Shown: positions 26,262 to 36,635, numbered from the stretch's first letter. The stretch is 64,000 nucleotides of DNA from an uncultured Crocinitomix sp. (GCA_937136425.1 CAKZON010000069.1:186001-250000); one strand, 5' to 3'. Made by a program: numbers and translations. Notes: generated from the letters alone by a model not told the origin.

Positions 26262-27010
26262 TATTCTGTAATGTATCCATAATAATTTAAAATGCCTTTA
26301 CATTTTTCACTTGTGAAAAACTTTAGCAATTGGTTACAGGCATCTGCATTTTGTTTATTTCCATGGTCCAAAATCATTGCTGCTTGATAAATGGGATCAA
26401 AATAGGTGGAATCTACCTCAAAAAAGCTGTATTTATTTTCGTTTTTCACTTTAAACGAATAGCTGGTAAATGCAGCATCAACAGCTCCGGTTGTTAAATA
26501 TTGGTTTACTTGTCCAACACTTTCTCCGGTTACCAACATTTTTTCTAAATCCTTCTTTTTATCAATTGCATCTAAATAATCACTCGCAGCCATTCCATAA
26601 GGAGCTGTTCGGTCATCTGCAATGCCAATTCTCTTAATTTTTGGATCTTGAAAAACTTCTTCAATTTTTGTGTAATTGGTTTGGTTATTCACAACAAATA
26701 AAAGTCGTCCTTTAGCATAAATAATTGGCTCACTTCCATTGCCATTATTATATATTGTCTCAGGATAATTCATATTTGCAGAAACAAACATATCGTAAGG
26801 CGCCCCGTTTTCTATTTGCGAGGTTAACATACCTGATGAACCTGAAGTGATATCACAATGAATACCGTGATCTTTTTCAAAAATTATGACGATTGAGTCC
26901 ATAGCCAGCAGCATATTTGCTGCACATGCAACTTTAATTGTATTTTGATGCGTTGTTCCTGATCCACAACTTACAAGAAACGCTAGAAAAATTACGATTG
27001 TAATTCGCAT
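26261..27010 (-). CDS. modA: molybdate-binding lipoprotein
   Basis: A 249-residue substrate-binding protein, counted from the ATG at 27010, which opens a lipoprotein signal (MRITIVIFLAFLVSCGSG, Cys about 15). The ModA pattern is clear: KVACAANMLLAMDSIVIIFE, then ITSGSSGMLTSQIENGAPYDMFVSAN (the SGS and GAPYDxFxSAN motifs of oxyanion binding), and TAPYGMAASDYLD. The protein captures molybdate (or tungstate) at the membrane outer face and delivers it to ModB. It is the first gene of modABC. No molybdoenzyme or cofactor gene is in the window. Confidence 0.92.
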   Translation of the reverse strand: MRITIVIFLAFLVSCGSGTTHQNTIKVACAANMLLAMDSIVIIFEKDHGIHCDITSGSSGMLTSQIENGAPYDMFVSANMNYPETIYNNGNGSEPIIYAKGRLLFVVNNQTNYTKIEEVFQDPKIKRIGIADDRTAPYGMAASDYLDAIDKKKDLEKMLVTGESVGQVNQYLTTGAVDAAFTSYSFKVKNENKYSFFEVDSTYFDPIYQAAMILDHGNKQNADACNQLLKFFTSEKCKGILNYYGYITE

Positions 27011-27144
27011 TAAATTTGTTTTTTGCTGCAACGAAGATAAGGGTATTGCTTGTTTTTTAGGCGAAGTCTAGTTTAAAAATAATTCTATTCAACAATGCGG
27101 GATGAATTAACTATCTTTACAGCCTAAATTTTAGAATTAGATTC

Positions 27145-28914
27145 ATGTACAGATCACATACTTGCGGAGAATTAAGAGCAGAAAATATTGGAGCAACAGT
27201 AACAGTTGCAGGATGGGTGCAAACCATTCGAGACAAAGGAAATATCTTATGGGTTGATTTAAGAGACCGTTATGGTATTGTTCAAATAGTTGGTGAAACA
27301 GGTGTTGTTTCAGACGAAGTGATGGAACAATTGAAAGGTATGGGACGTGAATTTGTGATTCAGGTTGAGGGAGAAGTGATAGAGCGTTATCAAAAAAATC
27401 CTGAAATGGAAACTGGTGATATTGAAATTAAAGCAACAGCCGTAACGCTTTTAAACGCTTCTATTACACCACCATTTACTATTGAAGATGAAACGGATGG
27501 TGGAGAAGAAATTCGCATGAAATATCGTTATTTAGATTTGCGAAGAAACCCTGTTCAGGAAAAATTAAAGTTAAGACATAAAGTTTCTTTAGAAACTCGA
27601 AAATATTTAGACACTGTTGATTTTATGGAGGTTGAAACACCTTATTTAATAAAATCAACACCTGAAGGCGCCCGTGATTTTGTTGTGCCAAGCAGAATGA
27701 ATCCGGGACAATTTTATGCATTGCCACAATCACCACAAACATTTAAGCAATTATTAATGGTATCTGGTTACGACCGTTATTACCAAATTGTAAAATGCTT
27801 TAGAGATGAAGATTTAAGAGCAGATAGACAACCTGAGTTTACGCAAATTGATTGCGAAATGGCTTTTGTAGAACAAGAGGATGTATTAAACACTTTTGAA
27901 GGATTAATTAAACACCTATTTAAAACATGCCGTAACCATGAGTTTGATGGAGATTTTCCAAGAATGACTTATGCAGAAGCTATGGAGCGTTACGGATCTG
28001 ACAAACCAGACATTCGTTTTGGAATGGAGTTCGTTAACTTAAATAGTGTAGCTCAAGGTAAAGGTTTTGGCGTTTTTGATAATGCAGAATTGGTTGTTGC
28101 AATTAATGCAAAAGGATGTGCAAACTACTCAAGAAAACAATTAGATGCGTTGGTAAATTGGGTAAAACGTCCACAAATTGGTGCTTTAGGAATGATTTAT
28201 TGCAAATGCAATGAAGATGGTACCTTTAAATCATCAGTAGATAAGTTTTTTGACCAAGACGCTTTAGCCGAATGGGCTACAGCCGCCGGAGCAGAAAAAG
28301 GAGATTTAATTTTAGTACTTTCTGGTGAAACGAATAAAGTTCGTTCACAAATGAATGAACTGCGTTTACATATGGGAACAGAATTAGGGTTGAGAGATCC
28401 GAATGCTTTTGCTCCATTATGGGTATTAGATTTTCCATTGTTGGAATGGGACGAAGAAAGTGAAAGATATCACGCCATGCATCACCCATTTACATCCCCT
28501 AAGAAAGAAGATTTTGATTTAATTGACACAGAGCCTGGAAAAGTAAGAGCAAACGCTTACGATTTAGCTATGAACGGCGTAGAGCTTGGTGGAGGTTCAA
28601 TTAGAATTCATAATAAAGAATTGCAAGCACGCATGTTTGAATTACTTGGTTTTTCAGATGAAGAAGCAAAAGCACAGTTTGGCTTTTTAATGAATGCGTT
28701 TGAATATGGTGCACCGCCGCATGGTGGATTAGCTTTTGGTTTTGACCGATTGGTTGCAACAATGGGCGGTTCTGATTCTATTCGTGATTATATTGCTTTC
28801 CCTAAAAATAATAGCGGAAGAGATGTTATGATTGATTCTCCAGCTCCTTTAGGAACTGAACAATACGAAGAGCTTTATTTAGAGAGCACTGCTAAAGAAG
28901 AAACGGCAGAGTAA
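27145..28914 (+). CDS. aspS: aspartyl-tRNA synthetase
   Basis: A 589-residue class II aminoacyl-tRNA synthetase charging tRNA-Asp. The N-terminal OB-fold anticodon-binding domain includes [24 protein letters not shown]. Motif 2 is [20 protein letters not shown] and motif 3 is [16 protein letters not shown] bacterial-type GAD insertion is present between them (about residues 290-420). The C-terminus ([15 protein letters not shown]) and the full length match bacterial AspRS. It is monocistronic: a promoter -7-like TATCTTTA lies at 27112 and a strong bidirectional terminator follows. Confidence 0.97.
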   Translation: MYRSHTCGELRAENIGATVTVAGWVQTIRDKGNILWVDLRDRYGIVQIVGETGVVSDEVMEQLKGMGREFVIQVEGEVIERYQKNPEMETGDIEIKATAVTLLNASITPPFTIEDETDGGEEIRMKYRYLDLRRNPVQEKLKLRHKVSLETRKYLDTVDFMEVETPYLIKSTPEGARDFVVPSRMNPGQFYALPQSPQTFKQLLMVSGYDRYYQIVKCFRDEDLRADRQPEFTQIDCEMAFVEQEDVLNTFEGLIKHLFKTCRNHEFDGDFPRMTYAEAMERYGSDKPDIRFGMEFVNLNSVAQGKGFGVFDNAELVVAINAKGCANYSRKQLDALVNWVKRPQIGALGMIYCKCNEDGTFKSSVDKFFDQDALAEWATAAGAEKGDLILVLSGETNKVRSQMNELRLHMGTELGLRDPNAFAPLWVLDFPLLEWDEESERYHAMHHPFTSPKKEDFDLIDTEPGKVRANAYDLAMNGVELGGGSIRIHNKELQARMFELLGFSDEEAKAQFGFLMNAFEYGAPPHGGLAFGFDRLVATMGGSDSIRDYIAFPKNNSGRDVMIDSPAPLGTEQYEELYLESTAKEETAE

Positions 28915-28963
28915 TAGTTTAAAGCTATTGCTTTTTCAAGCACTTTAGAAACTATACAAAACG

Positions 28964-28998
28964 AAAAAGCCCTGACATTGAGAATGTCAGGGCTTTTT
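28964..28998. terminator. strong bidirectional terminator
   Basis: A perfect 16-bp stem (28964-28979 with 28983-28998), AAAAAGCCCTGACATT against its reverse complement, around a GAG loop. It lies between convergent aspS and the T9SS cargo gene and provides a T tail on both strands. Confidence 0.95.
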
Positions 28999-29014
28999 AT
29001 TGTTATTAAATTTT

Positions 29015-30703
29015 CTATTGTTTTACCAACTTGTATACGTTAGATTCTCCATCTACGTTTAACTCAATATAGTAAATTCCAGCTGCATAATTTTCCAACG
29101 AAATAGTTTCGCTATCAACTGCTGTTCCGTTTACTAATTGTGTACCATCTACTGCAATTACTTTGTAATTAAATGTTCCTGAATAAACAATTGTTACATC
29201 ACCAAGTGTTGGGTTAGGATAAACTAATGCTTGGATATTAGACTCCTCTATTCCAACTTGTCCTGCAAGTACAATAGTTTCTTCTGCTGTACATCCTGCC
29301 TCATCCTCTACTGCTACAATATATGTTCCGGCTACAAGTCCTGTTAAATCTTCATCATCATCAAAGTCTCCTGTACCATCATTATCCCAATCAAATACAT
29401 AAGCAGGGTTTCCTCCTGTTACAGTAATGTCTATCTCACCATCTGCACCAAACATTTCATCTATTGTTGTATAAGAAATTTCTAACACAGGGTATACAGT
29501 TACATCAACAGTTGCAGTGTTTATACAACCATTTGCATCTGTACCCCAAACGGTATAGGTTGCTGTTTCATCAGGTGTATAACCTGCCCCATCTTCAACT
29601 TCTTCAGGATTCCATGTATAGGTTTCTGCTCCCGCTCCAGTAAAAATCACTTCTTCTCCTAAGCAAATTTCATCATCATTTACTTCTGCAACTACTTCTG
29701 GTAATGCATTTACAGTAACTGTAATATCATCCTCATCCTCACATCCATTATCATCTGTACCCGTTACTGTATATGTTAATGAACCTGCAGATTCAGGGGT
29801 GAAAAATTCACCATCTACAACGTCTTCAGGATCCCAAACATATTCTGTTGCTGTTCCTGTACCTGTTAAAGTAATTGTATCTCCTAAGCAAATTACTTCA
29901 TCATCTACTGTTGCAGTAACCTCTGGTAATTCAAAAACTTCAATATCAATTGTTGTTGGACAATCGTCATCCGAATCACTCATTACTGTATAGGTTATAA
30001 TTCCAGTTGATTCAGGAATAAACTCTTCTCCGTTCACAATACCATCTTCCCAAGTTACTTCTCCTCCAGCAGTTGCAGTTAAAACTAATTCTTCGTCAAA
30101 ACAAAGTGATGTTTCAGAAGCTTCAATTTCAATTGGCGTACATGCTAAATCAATATTAAAATGATCTACAAAATTCCAATGAATTGCTCCGTCCTGCTCG
30201 TTTCTAACAGAAATATGAGAAGCATTATTTGGTGCTACAAAAGTAACTGTATGCTCTACCCAAGTATCTGTTGTTGTCACAACTGACTCAACAATTTCTC
30301 CCATTACAGCACCATCTTCTGTACATCCAATTTCTACATCTCCGTTAGGACGTGAAGGGTTGGAATAAGACCAAAAGGTTAAAATATATTCTAATCCTGA
30401 AGTTAACGGAGCATCTAGCTCCATATTTACGGCATCTGAACCATCAACCCCAAGTGGGTCTGCAGCTAAAGCAATAGCTTTAACTCCATCAGGTATAGAA
30501 GGGGTATAACAACCCGATTCGACAATATCAATTTCCCAACCAGAAAACATTTGCACATTGTCCATTACTGAGTTAAACTCAGCAATTCCGTTGTTATAAT
30601 CGCAACCTGTAGAGGTTGTCATTTCATAACTTCCATTTAAAAAATCCTGGCCAAATGTGGCTCCAGATAATAATAAGAAAATAGGTAATAATTTTTTATT
30701 CAT
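29015..30703 (-). CDS. T9SS type A cargo protein with N-terminal jelly-roll-like and Ig-like modules
   Basis: A 562-residue exported protein. The signal peptide is MNKKLLPIFLLLSGATFGQ. Residues about 20-190 resemble a carbohydrate-binding jelly-roll (NGSYEMTTSTGCDYNNG, EYILTFWSYSNPSRPNGDVEIGC, WVEHTVTFVAPNNASHISVR), but no specific family can be named. Three or four Ig-like modules follow, each with an (E/D)xxICLG(D/E)xIxxTG core. A SprB-like module (DWDNDGTGDFDDDEDLTGL) and a type A sorting domain (LVYPNPTLGDVTIVYSG, AAGIYYIELN) end the protein. Its C-terminal half is closely similar to the products at 21830 and 23669. It is strongly acidic and probably lies on the cell surface or is secreted. 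Confidence 0.88.
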   Translation of the reverse strand: MNKKLLPIFLLLSGATFGQDFLNGSYEMTTSTGCDYNNGIAEFNSVMDNVQMFSGWEIDIVESGCYTPSIPDGVKAIALAADPLGVDGSDAVNMELDAPLTSGLEYILTFWSYSNPSRPNGDVEIGCTEDGAVMGEIVESVVTTTDTWVEHTVTFVAPNNASHISVRNEQDGAIHWNFVDHFNIDLACTPIEIEASETSLCFDEELVLTATAGGEVTWEDGIVNGEEFIPESTGIITYTVMSDSDDDCPTTIDIEVFELPEVTATVDDEVICLGDTITLTGTGTATEYVWDPEDVVDGEFFTPESAGSLTYTVTGTDDNGCEDEDDITVTVNALPEVVAEVNDDEICLGEEVIFTGAGAETYTWNPEEVEDGAGYTPDETATYTVWGTDANGCINTATVDVTVYPVLEISYTTIDEMFGADGEIDITVTGGNPAYVFDWDNDGTGDFDDDEDLTGLVAGTYIVAVEDEAGCTAEETIVLAGQVGIEESNIQALVYPNPTLGDVTIVYSGTFNYKVIAVDGTQLVNGTAVDSETISLENYAAGIYYIELNVDGESNVYKLVKQ

Positions 30704-30854
30704 AGCTAAAATAATTAGGTAGTTTATAACTACAAAAATACATTTAATCTCTGTTTTAAGTTGTTTTTCTTAATTAAGAATATTTTTTCATTGAACTGAT
30801 TAAGTTGTTTATTGAAACTAACAAAAATCAGCCTTATCTATAAACGGAAAGCCG

Positions 30855-30862
30855 TAACTTTG
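30855..30862 (+). promoter_or_regulatory. -7 box of a Bacteroidota-type promoter
   Basis: TAACTTTG matches the Bacteroidota housekeeping -7 consensus TAnnTTTG and lies 16 bases before the ATG of the SCO gene. No convincing -33 TTTG was found at the expected distance. Confidence 0.5.
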
Positions 30863-30878
30863 CAGAAAGTTAAAGGAA

Positions 30879-31595
30879 ATGTCAAAAACAATAATTGCTT
30901 TTATCATTATACTCGTTCTTGGAATTGGAACTGCAGTTTTTCTAAATATGCGTCATTATTCGGATGACCCAGAATCTCCTTTTAATCGCAGTGAAAATAA
31001 CCGACTTAAGGTATATAGTCCATATGATGTAAATCCAGCGTTGGTTGATAGTTCTATTCAATCGCAAAAAAAGGATCATTCGATTGCAGATTTTTCATTA
31101 GTTAACCAACTTGGTGACACCATTACTAAGGCTAATGTTACTGGTAAAATTTTTGTGACTGATTTTTTCTTTACTACTTGCGGCGGTATTTGTCCTAAAA
31201 TGACAACACAACTGCAACGGGTACATAAAGAGTTTTTAACTGATCCTAATTTTTTAATTTTAAGCCACACTGTTAATCCAAAGGTTGATACTGTTGAAGT
31301 AATGTATAAATATGCAGAGCGCTTTGAGGCTAACCATGATAAATGGTGGTTTTTAACTGGTACAAAAGAAGCCTTGTACATTATGGCTCGCAAGTCGTAT
31401 TTAGCTGTTCCAGACAAAGCCGATCCTAATTTTGACCACGGTGCAGAATCAGACTTTATTCACACTGAAAACTTTGTTTTAATTGATCCTGAAGGAAGAA
31501 TTAGAGGAATGTATGACGGCACTAATAAAGAGGAAGTCTCTGAATTAATTCGAGATGTTTACGATTTAAAACGCGAATACGGTTTTGAAGATTAA
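30879..31595 (+). CDS. SCO1/SenC family copper chaperone
   Basis: A 238-residue protein with an N-terminal anchor (IIAFIIILVLGIGTAVFLNM) and a periplasmic thioredoxin-like domain. The copper-binding CxxxC is in FTTCGGICPKMTTQL (about residues 95-106). The partner His lies in IHTENFVLIDPEGRIRGMYDG (about 195-215). SCO proteins deliver copper to the CuA centre of cytochrome c oxidase and also act as thiol-disulphide proteins. The length is normal. No cytochrome oxidase gene lies nearby. A strong -7-like promoter box precedes it. Confidence 0.93.
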   Translation: MSKTIIAFIIILVLGIGTAVFLNMRHYSDDPESPFNRSENNRLKVYSPYDVNPALVDSSIQSQKKDHSIADFSLVNQLGDTITKANVTGKIFVTDFFFTTCGGICPKMTTQLQRVHKEFLTDPNFLILSHTVNPKVDTVEVMYKYAERFEANHDKWWFLTGTKEALYIMARKSYLAVPDKADPNFDHGAESDFIHTENFVLIDPEGRIRGMYDGTNKEEVSELIRDVYDLKREYGFED

Positions 31596-31599
31596 TCCT

Positions 31600-32352
31600 T
31601 TAGATTAAGTTCAGTTTATCCATCAATTGATCTTTAAAAGATCCTCCGATAGGCACTGTCTTTTTATCTTTTTCCAAATGTAAATTTGGATACTCAATGG
31701 CTGCAATTTTATCTATTCTAACAATAAACGAGCGGTGTACACGAATAAATTGATCTGCCGATAGTTTGTTAACAATATCTTTCATTGTAGAATGAATTGT
31801 ATAACGACTATCAAACGTATTTATGACAACGTAATCCTTTAAAGCCTCAACATAATAAATGTCATTGGTTTTAATTTTTACGAGGCGACTTTTAGATTTT
31901 ACAAAAATGAAATCTTTTGAATCTTTATTTTCTATCAAAGAGTAAAAAAGATCGCGCTCTTTTAAAACCTCTTTTTCTTTAGAGTATTTATAAAGCGCCA
32001 TTTCAATTGACGTATGCAAGTCAACTTCCTTGAAAGGTTTAATAATATAACCGTATGGTTCTGTCACTTTTGCTTTTGACAAGGTTGCCTCATCTGCATA
32101 AGCTGTTAGATAAATAACAGGAATGTTTAATTCTCTTTTTACCTTTTCAGCTGTTTCAATACCATTTATATTTCCTTTTAACATAATGTCCATCAGGATA
32201 ATATCTGGCAATTCAGAAGAAGCCAATTCAAATGCTTTTTCACCAGTAGATGCCGCACCAACGACATTATACCCCAGCTTTTTTAAGCTGTGCTGAATAT
32301 CTTTTGATACGATACTCTCATCCTCGACTACTAAGACGTTTGTTTTGGCCAT
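31600..32352 (-). CDS. LytTR-family response regulator
   Basis: A 250-residue two-component response regulator. The receiver domain (about 5-122) has the acidic pair at residues 10-11 (VVEDE), the phospho-acceptor Asp55 (IILMDIML) and the conserved Lys in YIIKPF. The LytTR DNA-binding domain spans about 150-250 (IYYVEALKDYVVINTF, FIRVHRSFIVRIDKI). The kinase gene ends 6 bases upstream, so the pair is cotranscribed and almost certainly cognate. Its targets are unknown. Confidence 0.94.
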   Translation of the reverse strand: MAKTNVLVVEDESIVSKDIQHSLKKLGYNVVGAASTGEKAFELASSELPDIILMDIMLKGNINGIETAEKVKRELNIPVIYLTAYADEATLSKAKVTEPYGYIIKPFKEVDLHTSIEMALYKYSKEKEVLKERDLFYSLIENKDSKDFIFVKSKSRLVKIKTNDIYYVEALKDYVVINTFDSRYTIHSTMKDIVNKLSADQFIRVHRSFIVRIDKIAAIEYPNLHLEKDKKTVPIGGSFKDQLMDKLNLI

Positions 32353-32358
32353 AATAAC

Positions 32359-35115
32359 TTACAAATCTTGCTTCTCAAATATAATTAAATATTTCGTTCC
32401 ATTCTCTGTTTTTAAGATAAGTTCTCCATCTATTTGATCTACCAAAGTGTCAACAAGACCTAATCCTAATGAGTCACTTTCCTCTATTTTAAAGCCTTCG
32501 GGCAATCCTAAACCAAAATCTTCGACTCGAATTTTTATTTTTCCAGACTCTTCTTTTATTTCAATTTGTATTTCACCACCCGTTCCTTCTGGATAAGCAT
32601 ATTTCAACGAATTTGAAACCAATTCATTTAAAATTAAACCACAAGGTATGGCTTGATCTAGAATTAATTGAACCTTATCTATGTCTAAATTTAGTTTCGT
32701 TTTTCCAGTAAATAACTGATAAGAATGAACCAGGTTTTGAACCAAGTTGGTGATATAATCATGAAAGTCTATTGAAGAAAAATCTTTTGTTTGATATAAA
32801 CTTTCATGAATATACGACATGGATCGTATTCTGTTCTGGCTTTCATTAATAATTTCTAATGTCTTTTCATCCTCTACATAAGACGATTGCAGGTTTAGAA
32901 TGCTACTAATAACTTGCAAATTATTTTTTACTCTATGGTGAACTTCTTTTAATAAAATTTCTTTTTCTTTTACAGATTCTATCAGTTGCGTTTCAAACTC
33001 AACTTTATCTGTTACATCTCGTGTAATAACAATAACCTCATTCGCATTTACGCGAGAATATCGGTTTTCATAAACCATTCTTTTGGATGTTTTTCCAATA
33101 ATAAATGGAATAATAAAGTTTTGTGTGTGAACTTGCCCTGTTCGCAAGGCTTTTTGAATGTTTTTTAAGAAAATTTTGCCTTGTTTTTCATTTTTAAACA
33201 CCTCCAAAATGTGCATGTTTAACAAGTCTGTAGTGTAGGCAAATTCTTTCAGCATTGCCCCACCTTCTTCATTCAATCTATAATCTGTAAAATATCCCTC
33301 TTTATTAACTTTAAAAAGCATATCAGGAATAGCAGATACTGTTGCTTTATTGTTGGCTTCACTATCTAAAACCTTGCGCTCATTTTCAACCTTTTCAGTA
33401 ATATTGTGCGCAATAAATGCAATTTCTCTAATATCTTCTCCTTCAACCAAAACAGGGCTAATAAAAGACTCCACCCAAATTTCTCCTTTTTCTGTTGGAA
33501 AATGACTTATAATTTCAACAGATTCTCCGCGCAATGCTCTTTTGAAACGTTTAATTAATTTGCCATAAGCTGTTTCTTCAATCGGAAATGTATTTAAAAA
33601 ATCATCTCCTACAGTAACTTCAACATCCAAATAAAAACGCATCATTTCCTTAAAACTACTGTTGAATGATGAGATGTTTAAATCACGATCAATTGTCAGA
33701 ATAAAAAGGTTACTTGAGCTTTCAAAAAGGGCATTTAATTTTGAGGTATTCTCAACTAAATCTAGCTGAGTTTCTTTGTGTTTTCTGATTTCTTCAGAAA
33801 GTTTTTTATTTGTTTCTTCGGCTATTTCGGCCCTTATTTTTTGGATATTATATTCATTTTGCAAACTAATATCCATAAGCATTAAAAGCTTAGAACTAAT
33901 TCCATCATAAATAACATTCACTAAGCTTATGCTAAACTTTTTATCTTCCTTATCATTACCCAAAATTATTTCCGTGTAAGCTCCAGAATTATTGGGTTCT
34001 TCACCTAATAGTTCATTTAATAAAAAGTGCTGGTCTTTAGGGAAAATACCAAATAGATTTGATTTAGAATTATCTAGATATTGGTTGAATATTAGCTCGG
34101 CTCTTGAGTTGTTATAAACCAATTCATTTTCAGTAAAAATAAATATGCTTATCGGAGAATTGTCTACAATATTTCTAAAGCTTTGAACGGACTCAGATAT
34201 TTTGGTTTGGTTCAAACGTTTTTCTGTAATGTCATTTACAAAAACTTGTATAAAGTTCTCATCATTAAGAACTACTGAAACAAATGTAGTTTCAGCAATA
34301 AATTCTTCATTATTTTTTCTTCTAAAAGCCCCAGTAAAAACAAATTTCTCGTGATTTTTTAAAGCTTTAATTTTTTTGCAAAGTTGCTCTTTTTGTTCCT
34401 CATCTTCTCCACAAAGATTCTCAAATCGCTGTTCTATTAAGTTCTCTTTCTTTATTCCAAAAACAGTTTCACACATTTCATTTGTGTCAAATATTTCAAA
34501 CTTATCATCTTTATTTTTTAATAAAAAAGTTGCCGATAAACCTTGCTCAAAAAGTACCTTAAATTTTTGTTCTGAAACTTGTAATTCATGACTATTAACT
34601 AGTAGTTGATTTAACCAACGACTAACAAAAATTGCAGCTGAAGAAAATATGATTGAATAAACAACATAATTCAATTTAATTGCAGGATAATATAAGCTTA
34701 AAACGTATAAAAATATGTGATAGGCAATGAAGTAGGATAAGGTTGTTTTTTGCTCAATATATAAATAACAAGAACCACTGCCTATAAATAACATGTACGC
34801 CAATTCTCGCGTTCCTCCATTATTAACAAACCAAACTATTGATACAATTACTGTTGCTAAAACAAAAACCTGATGAAAACATATTTGATGTTCAATAATG
34901 GTTTTGTTATTTCTTGTAAATCTAAAAAAGAATAGCGCTGACAATAAAATTCCTAACAACACCAGGTTTTCAATGTTATTATCCAATAATAGTTGCGCTA
35001 TTACAACAGCTGTAACAACCGGAACTCCTACTAGAAAGGAATCATTATACAACTTTAGGGTTGAAAATGAAAAGGCATTATTGACCCCATTGTTATTTAA
35101 ATCATTCTGTACCAT
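32359..35115 (-). CDS. multi-PAS membrane sensor histidine kinase (HisKA_2)
   Basis: A 918-residue protein. Six or seven hydrophobic helices form the N-terminal region (about 15-175), resembling a 6-8-helix sensor. Four PAS-like domains follow (FKVLFEQGLSATFLLKNKDD near 187, FRNIVDNSPISIFIFTEN near 310, LNALFESSSNLFILTIDRD near 460, VSAIPDMLFKVNKEG near 590). The HisKA_2 dimerisation/phospho-acceptor helix is EILLKEVHHRVKNNLQVISSIL (about 720-742), with the phospho-acceptor in the HHR triplet. The HATPase has N box LILNELVSNSLKYAYPEG and a DFGLGLPEG G box. Its ATG overlaps the stop of the MORN gene (TAATG), so it is translationally coupled to it, and the regulator follows 6 bases later. Confidence 0.94.
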   Translation of the reverse strand: MVQNDLNNNGVNNAFSFSTLKLYNDSFLVGVPVVTAVVIAQLLLDNNIENLVLLGILLSALFFFRFTRNNKTIIEHQICFHQVFVLATVIVSIVWFVNNGGTRELAYMLFIGSGSCYLYIEQKTTLSYFIAYHIFLYVLSLYYPAIKLNYVVYSIIFSSAAIFVSRWLNQLLVNSHELQVSEQKFKVLFEQGLSATFLLKNKDDKFEIFDTNEMCETVFGIKKENLIEQRFENLCGEDEEQKEQLCKKIKALKNHEKFVFTGAFRRKNNEEFIAETTFVSVVLNDENFIQVFVNDITEKRLNQTKISESVQSFRNIVDNSPISIFIFTENELVYNNSRAELIFNQYLDNSKSNLFGIFPKDQHFLLNELLGEEPNNSGAYTEIILGNDKEDKKFSISLVNVIYDGISSKLLMLMDISLQNEYNIQKIRAEIAEETNKKLSEEIRKHKETQLDLVENTSKLNALFESSSNLFILTIDRDLNISSFNSSFKEMMRFYLDVEVTVGDDFLNTFPIEETAYGKLIKRFKRALRGESVEIISHFPTEKGEIWVESFISPVLVEGEDIREIAFIAHNITEKVENERKVLDSEANNKATVSAIPDMLFKVNKEGYFTDYRLNEEGGAMLKEFAYTTDLLNMHILEVFKNEKQGKIFLKNIQKALRTGQVHTQNFIIPFIIGKTSKRMVYENRYSRVNANEVIVITRDVTDKVEFETQLIESVKEKEILLKEVHHRVKNNLQVISSILNLQSSYVEDEKTLEIINESQNRIRSMSYIHESLYQTKDFSSIDFHDYITNLVQNLVHSYQLFTGKTKLNLDIDKVQLILDQAIPCGLILNELVSNSLKYAYPEGTGGEIQIEIKEESGKIKIRVEDFGLGLPEGFKIEESDSLGLGLVDTLVDQIDGELILKTENGTKYLIIFEKQDL

Positions 35116-36635
35116 TAAATTTCTTCATTGACTGGTACAACTTTAAAACCATCAATCTTAAATATTTCTCCGCGTTTATATTCTATTTCCTGTATTAAAA
35201 CACCTTTGTTGTCATATGCCTTCCACTTACCATGTTTCTCTCCTCCTAAATACTTCCCTACTTGTTTTTTCAGGCCATTTTTATGATAGTAAATATGTTT
35301 TCCTTTTGGTTCTCCTTCATCATAAGTTCCAGTAAAGGCTAATTTTCCATTTTGATAATAATGATTCCATTTTCCTGTTTGCATACCTAAGGTGTATTCT
35401 CCTACCTCTTTATGATCTCCCACATGGTAAAACCATTCTCCTTCTCTCAATCCATTATAATAATCACCACGGGTTAATTCATTCCCTAACGAATCATACT
35501 CAAAAACAGTTCCTTCCAGTAATTCTTTTCTATTATAAAACTCTTTTCTTTTAACCTGGCCATTTTGATAATACCATGTCCATGAGCCTTTTAATTTATT
35601 TTCTTTAAAATTTCCTTCTTGCTCTTTTTTGCCGTTGGCATAATAATAAATCCATTTTCCTTCTTTTCTGCTGTTAACATAAGCTCCTTTAGCTTTCTCT
35701 TTTCCAGATTTATAATAATGCGTCCATTCTCCTTCATAAGTTCCGCTACCGGTAATTATTCCTTGAGCAACAACTGTATCTTTTTCATAGATATAGCCAT
35801 TTATAATTTCGCCTGTTTGGTCATATTCTCTGTAAACACCATTTCTTATTCCATTATCTAACCCGCCCACTAATTTAATTTTACCATTGTCGTAAAACTC
35901 TTTAAAAAGTTCAATAATTACCAACTCATCTGAATGTCCAGCAACGGTGTCACCCTCCATTTTTTGTAAATCAATGAGCTTTCCTTTTTTATTATACGTT
36001 TTTGATAAACCACTTTTGTTACCGTCTTTATAAGCTACTTCGCTCTTAATAGTTCCATTCGGAAAAAATTCGCGCCAAACGCCTGTTTTCTTTCCATTTC
36101 TATCTAGCCGATTAAATTCTTTTCGGTCTTTTAAAAAGCCATTATCATAAATCTCCTCAGTAATTACATCTCCATCCTCATTAAATTCCAATGCTAACCC
36201 AATCTCTTTGCCGTCTACTATGTTTGTTTGCTTTTTTAATGCTCCACCAGGATAATACTCCAATACTTCTCCCTGCGCCACGTCATTGATGTAAAACATT
36301 TCTTTTAAAACATTCCCGCTGGTGTCAAAATAAACGGCGCAACCATTCTTTTTATCGTTGACATAATCAAACACATGACTTTTTCTTCCTTCTGAATCAA
36401 AGAATACCCAAAGACTATCAGAAAGGCCTTTATCTTTATTTCCTGCAGATTTCAATGTGCCGTCAGAATAATAGCTTTTCCAAATTCCAACTGGCAATCC
36501 TTCTTTAAAATATCCTTCGCTTGAAATTCGCCCGTTTTGATAATAAAAAACATTGCGCCCATCAGGATCTATTTCCTGCCCAAAAATCGAACTCGAACAG
36601 AAAAATATCAATCCCCCTATTATAATATAATTCAT
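35115..36635 (-). CDS. exported MORN-repeat protein (YwqK-like)
   Basis: A 506-residue protein, counted from the ATG at 36635, which begins a signal peptide (MNYIIIGGLIFFCSSSIFGQ). The rest is at least a dozen MORN-type repeats of about 23 residues (GxWxxYYxNGxxKxxGxYxxGxKxG, for example GEWTHYYKSGKEKAKGAYVN and GKWIYYYANGKKEQEGNFKE). MORN repeats form long beta meanders and serve as scaffolds; the YwqK name comes from a Bacillus antitoxin-like family but has little functional weight here. The product is periplasmic or surface-exposed. It is the first gene of an operon with a sensor kinase and a LytTR regulator, so it may tune or be the ligand-side partner of that kinase. Confidence 0.92.
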   Translation of the reverse strand: MNYIIIGGLIFFCSSSIFGQEIDPDGRNVFYYQNGRISSEGYFKEGLPVGIWKSYYSDGTLKSAGNKDKGLSDSLWVFFDSEGRKSHVFDYVNDKKNGCAVYFDTSGNVLKEMFYINDVAQGEVLEYYPGGALKKQTNIVDGKEIGLALEFNEDGDVITEEIYDNGFLKDRKEFNRLDRNGKKTGVWREFFPNGTIKSEVAYKDGNKSGLSKTYNKKGKLIDLQKMEGDTVAGHSDELVIIELFKEFYDNGKIKLVGGLDNGIRNGVYREYDQTGEIINGYIYEKDTVVAQGIITGSGTYEGEWTHYYKSGKEKAKGAYVNSRKEGKWIYYYANGKKEQEGNFKENKLKGSWTWYYQNGQVKRKEFYNRKELLEGTVFEYDSLGNELTRGDYYNGLREGEWFYHVGDHKEVGEYTLGMQTGKWNHYYQNGKLAFTGTYDEGEPKGKHIYYHKNGLKKQVGKYLGGEKHGKWKAYDNKGVLIQEIEYKRGEIFKIDGFKVVPVNEEI

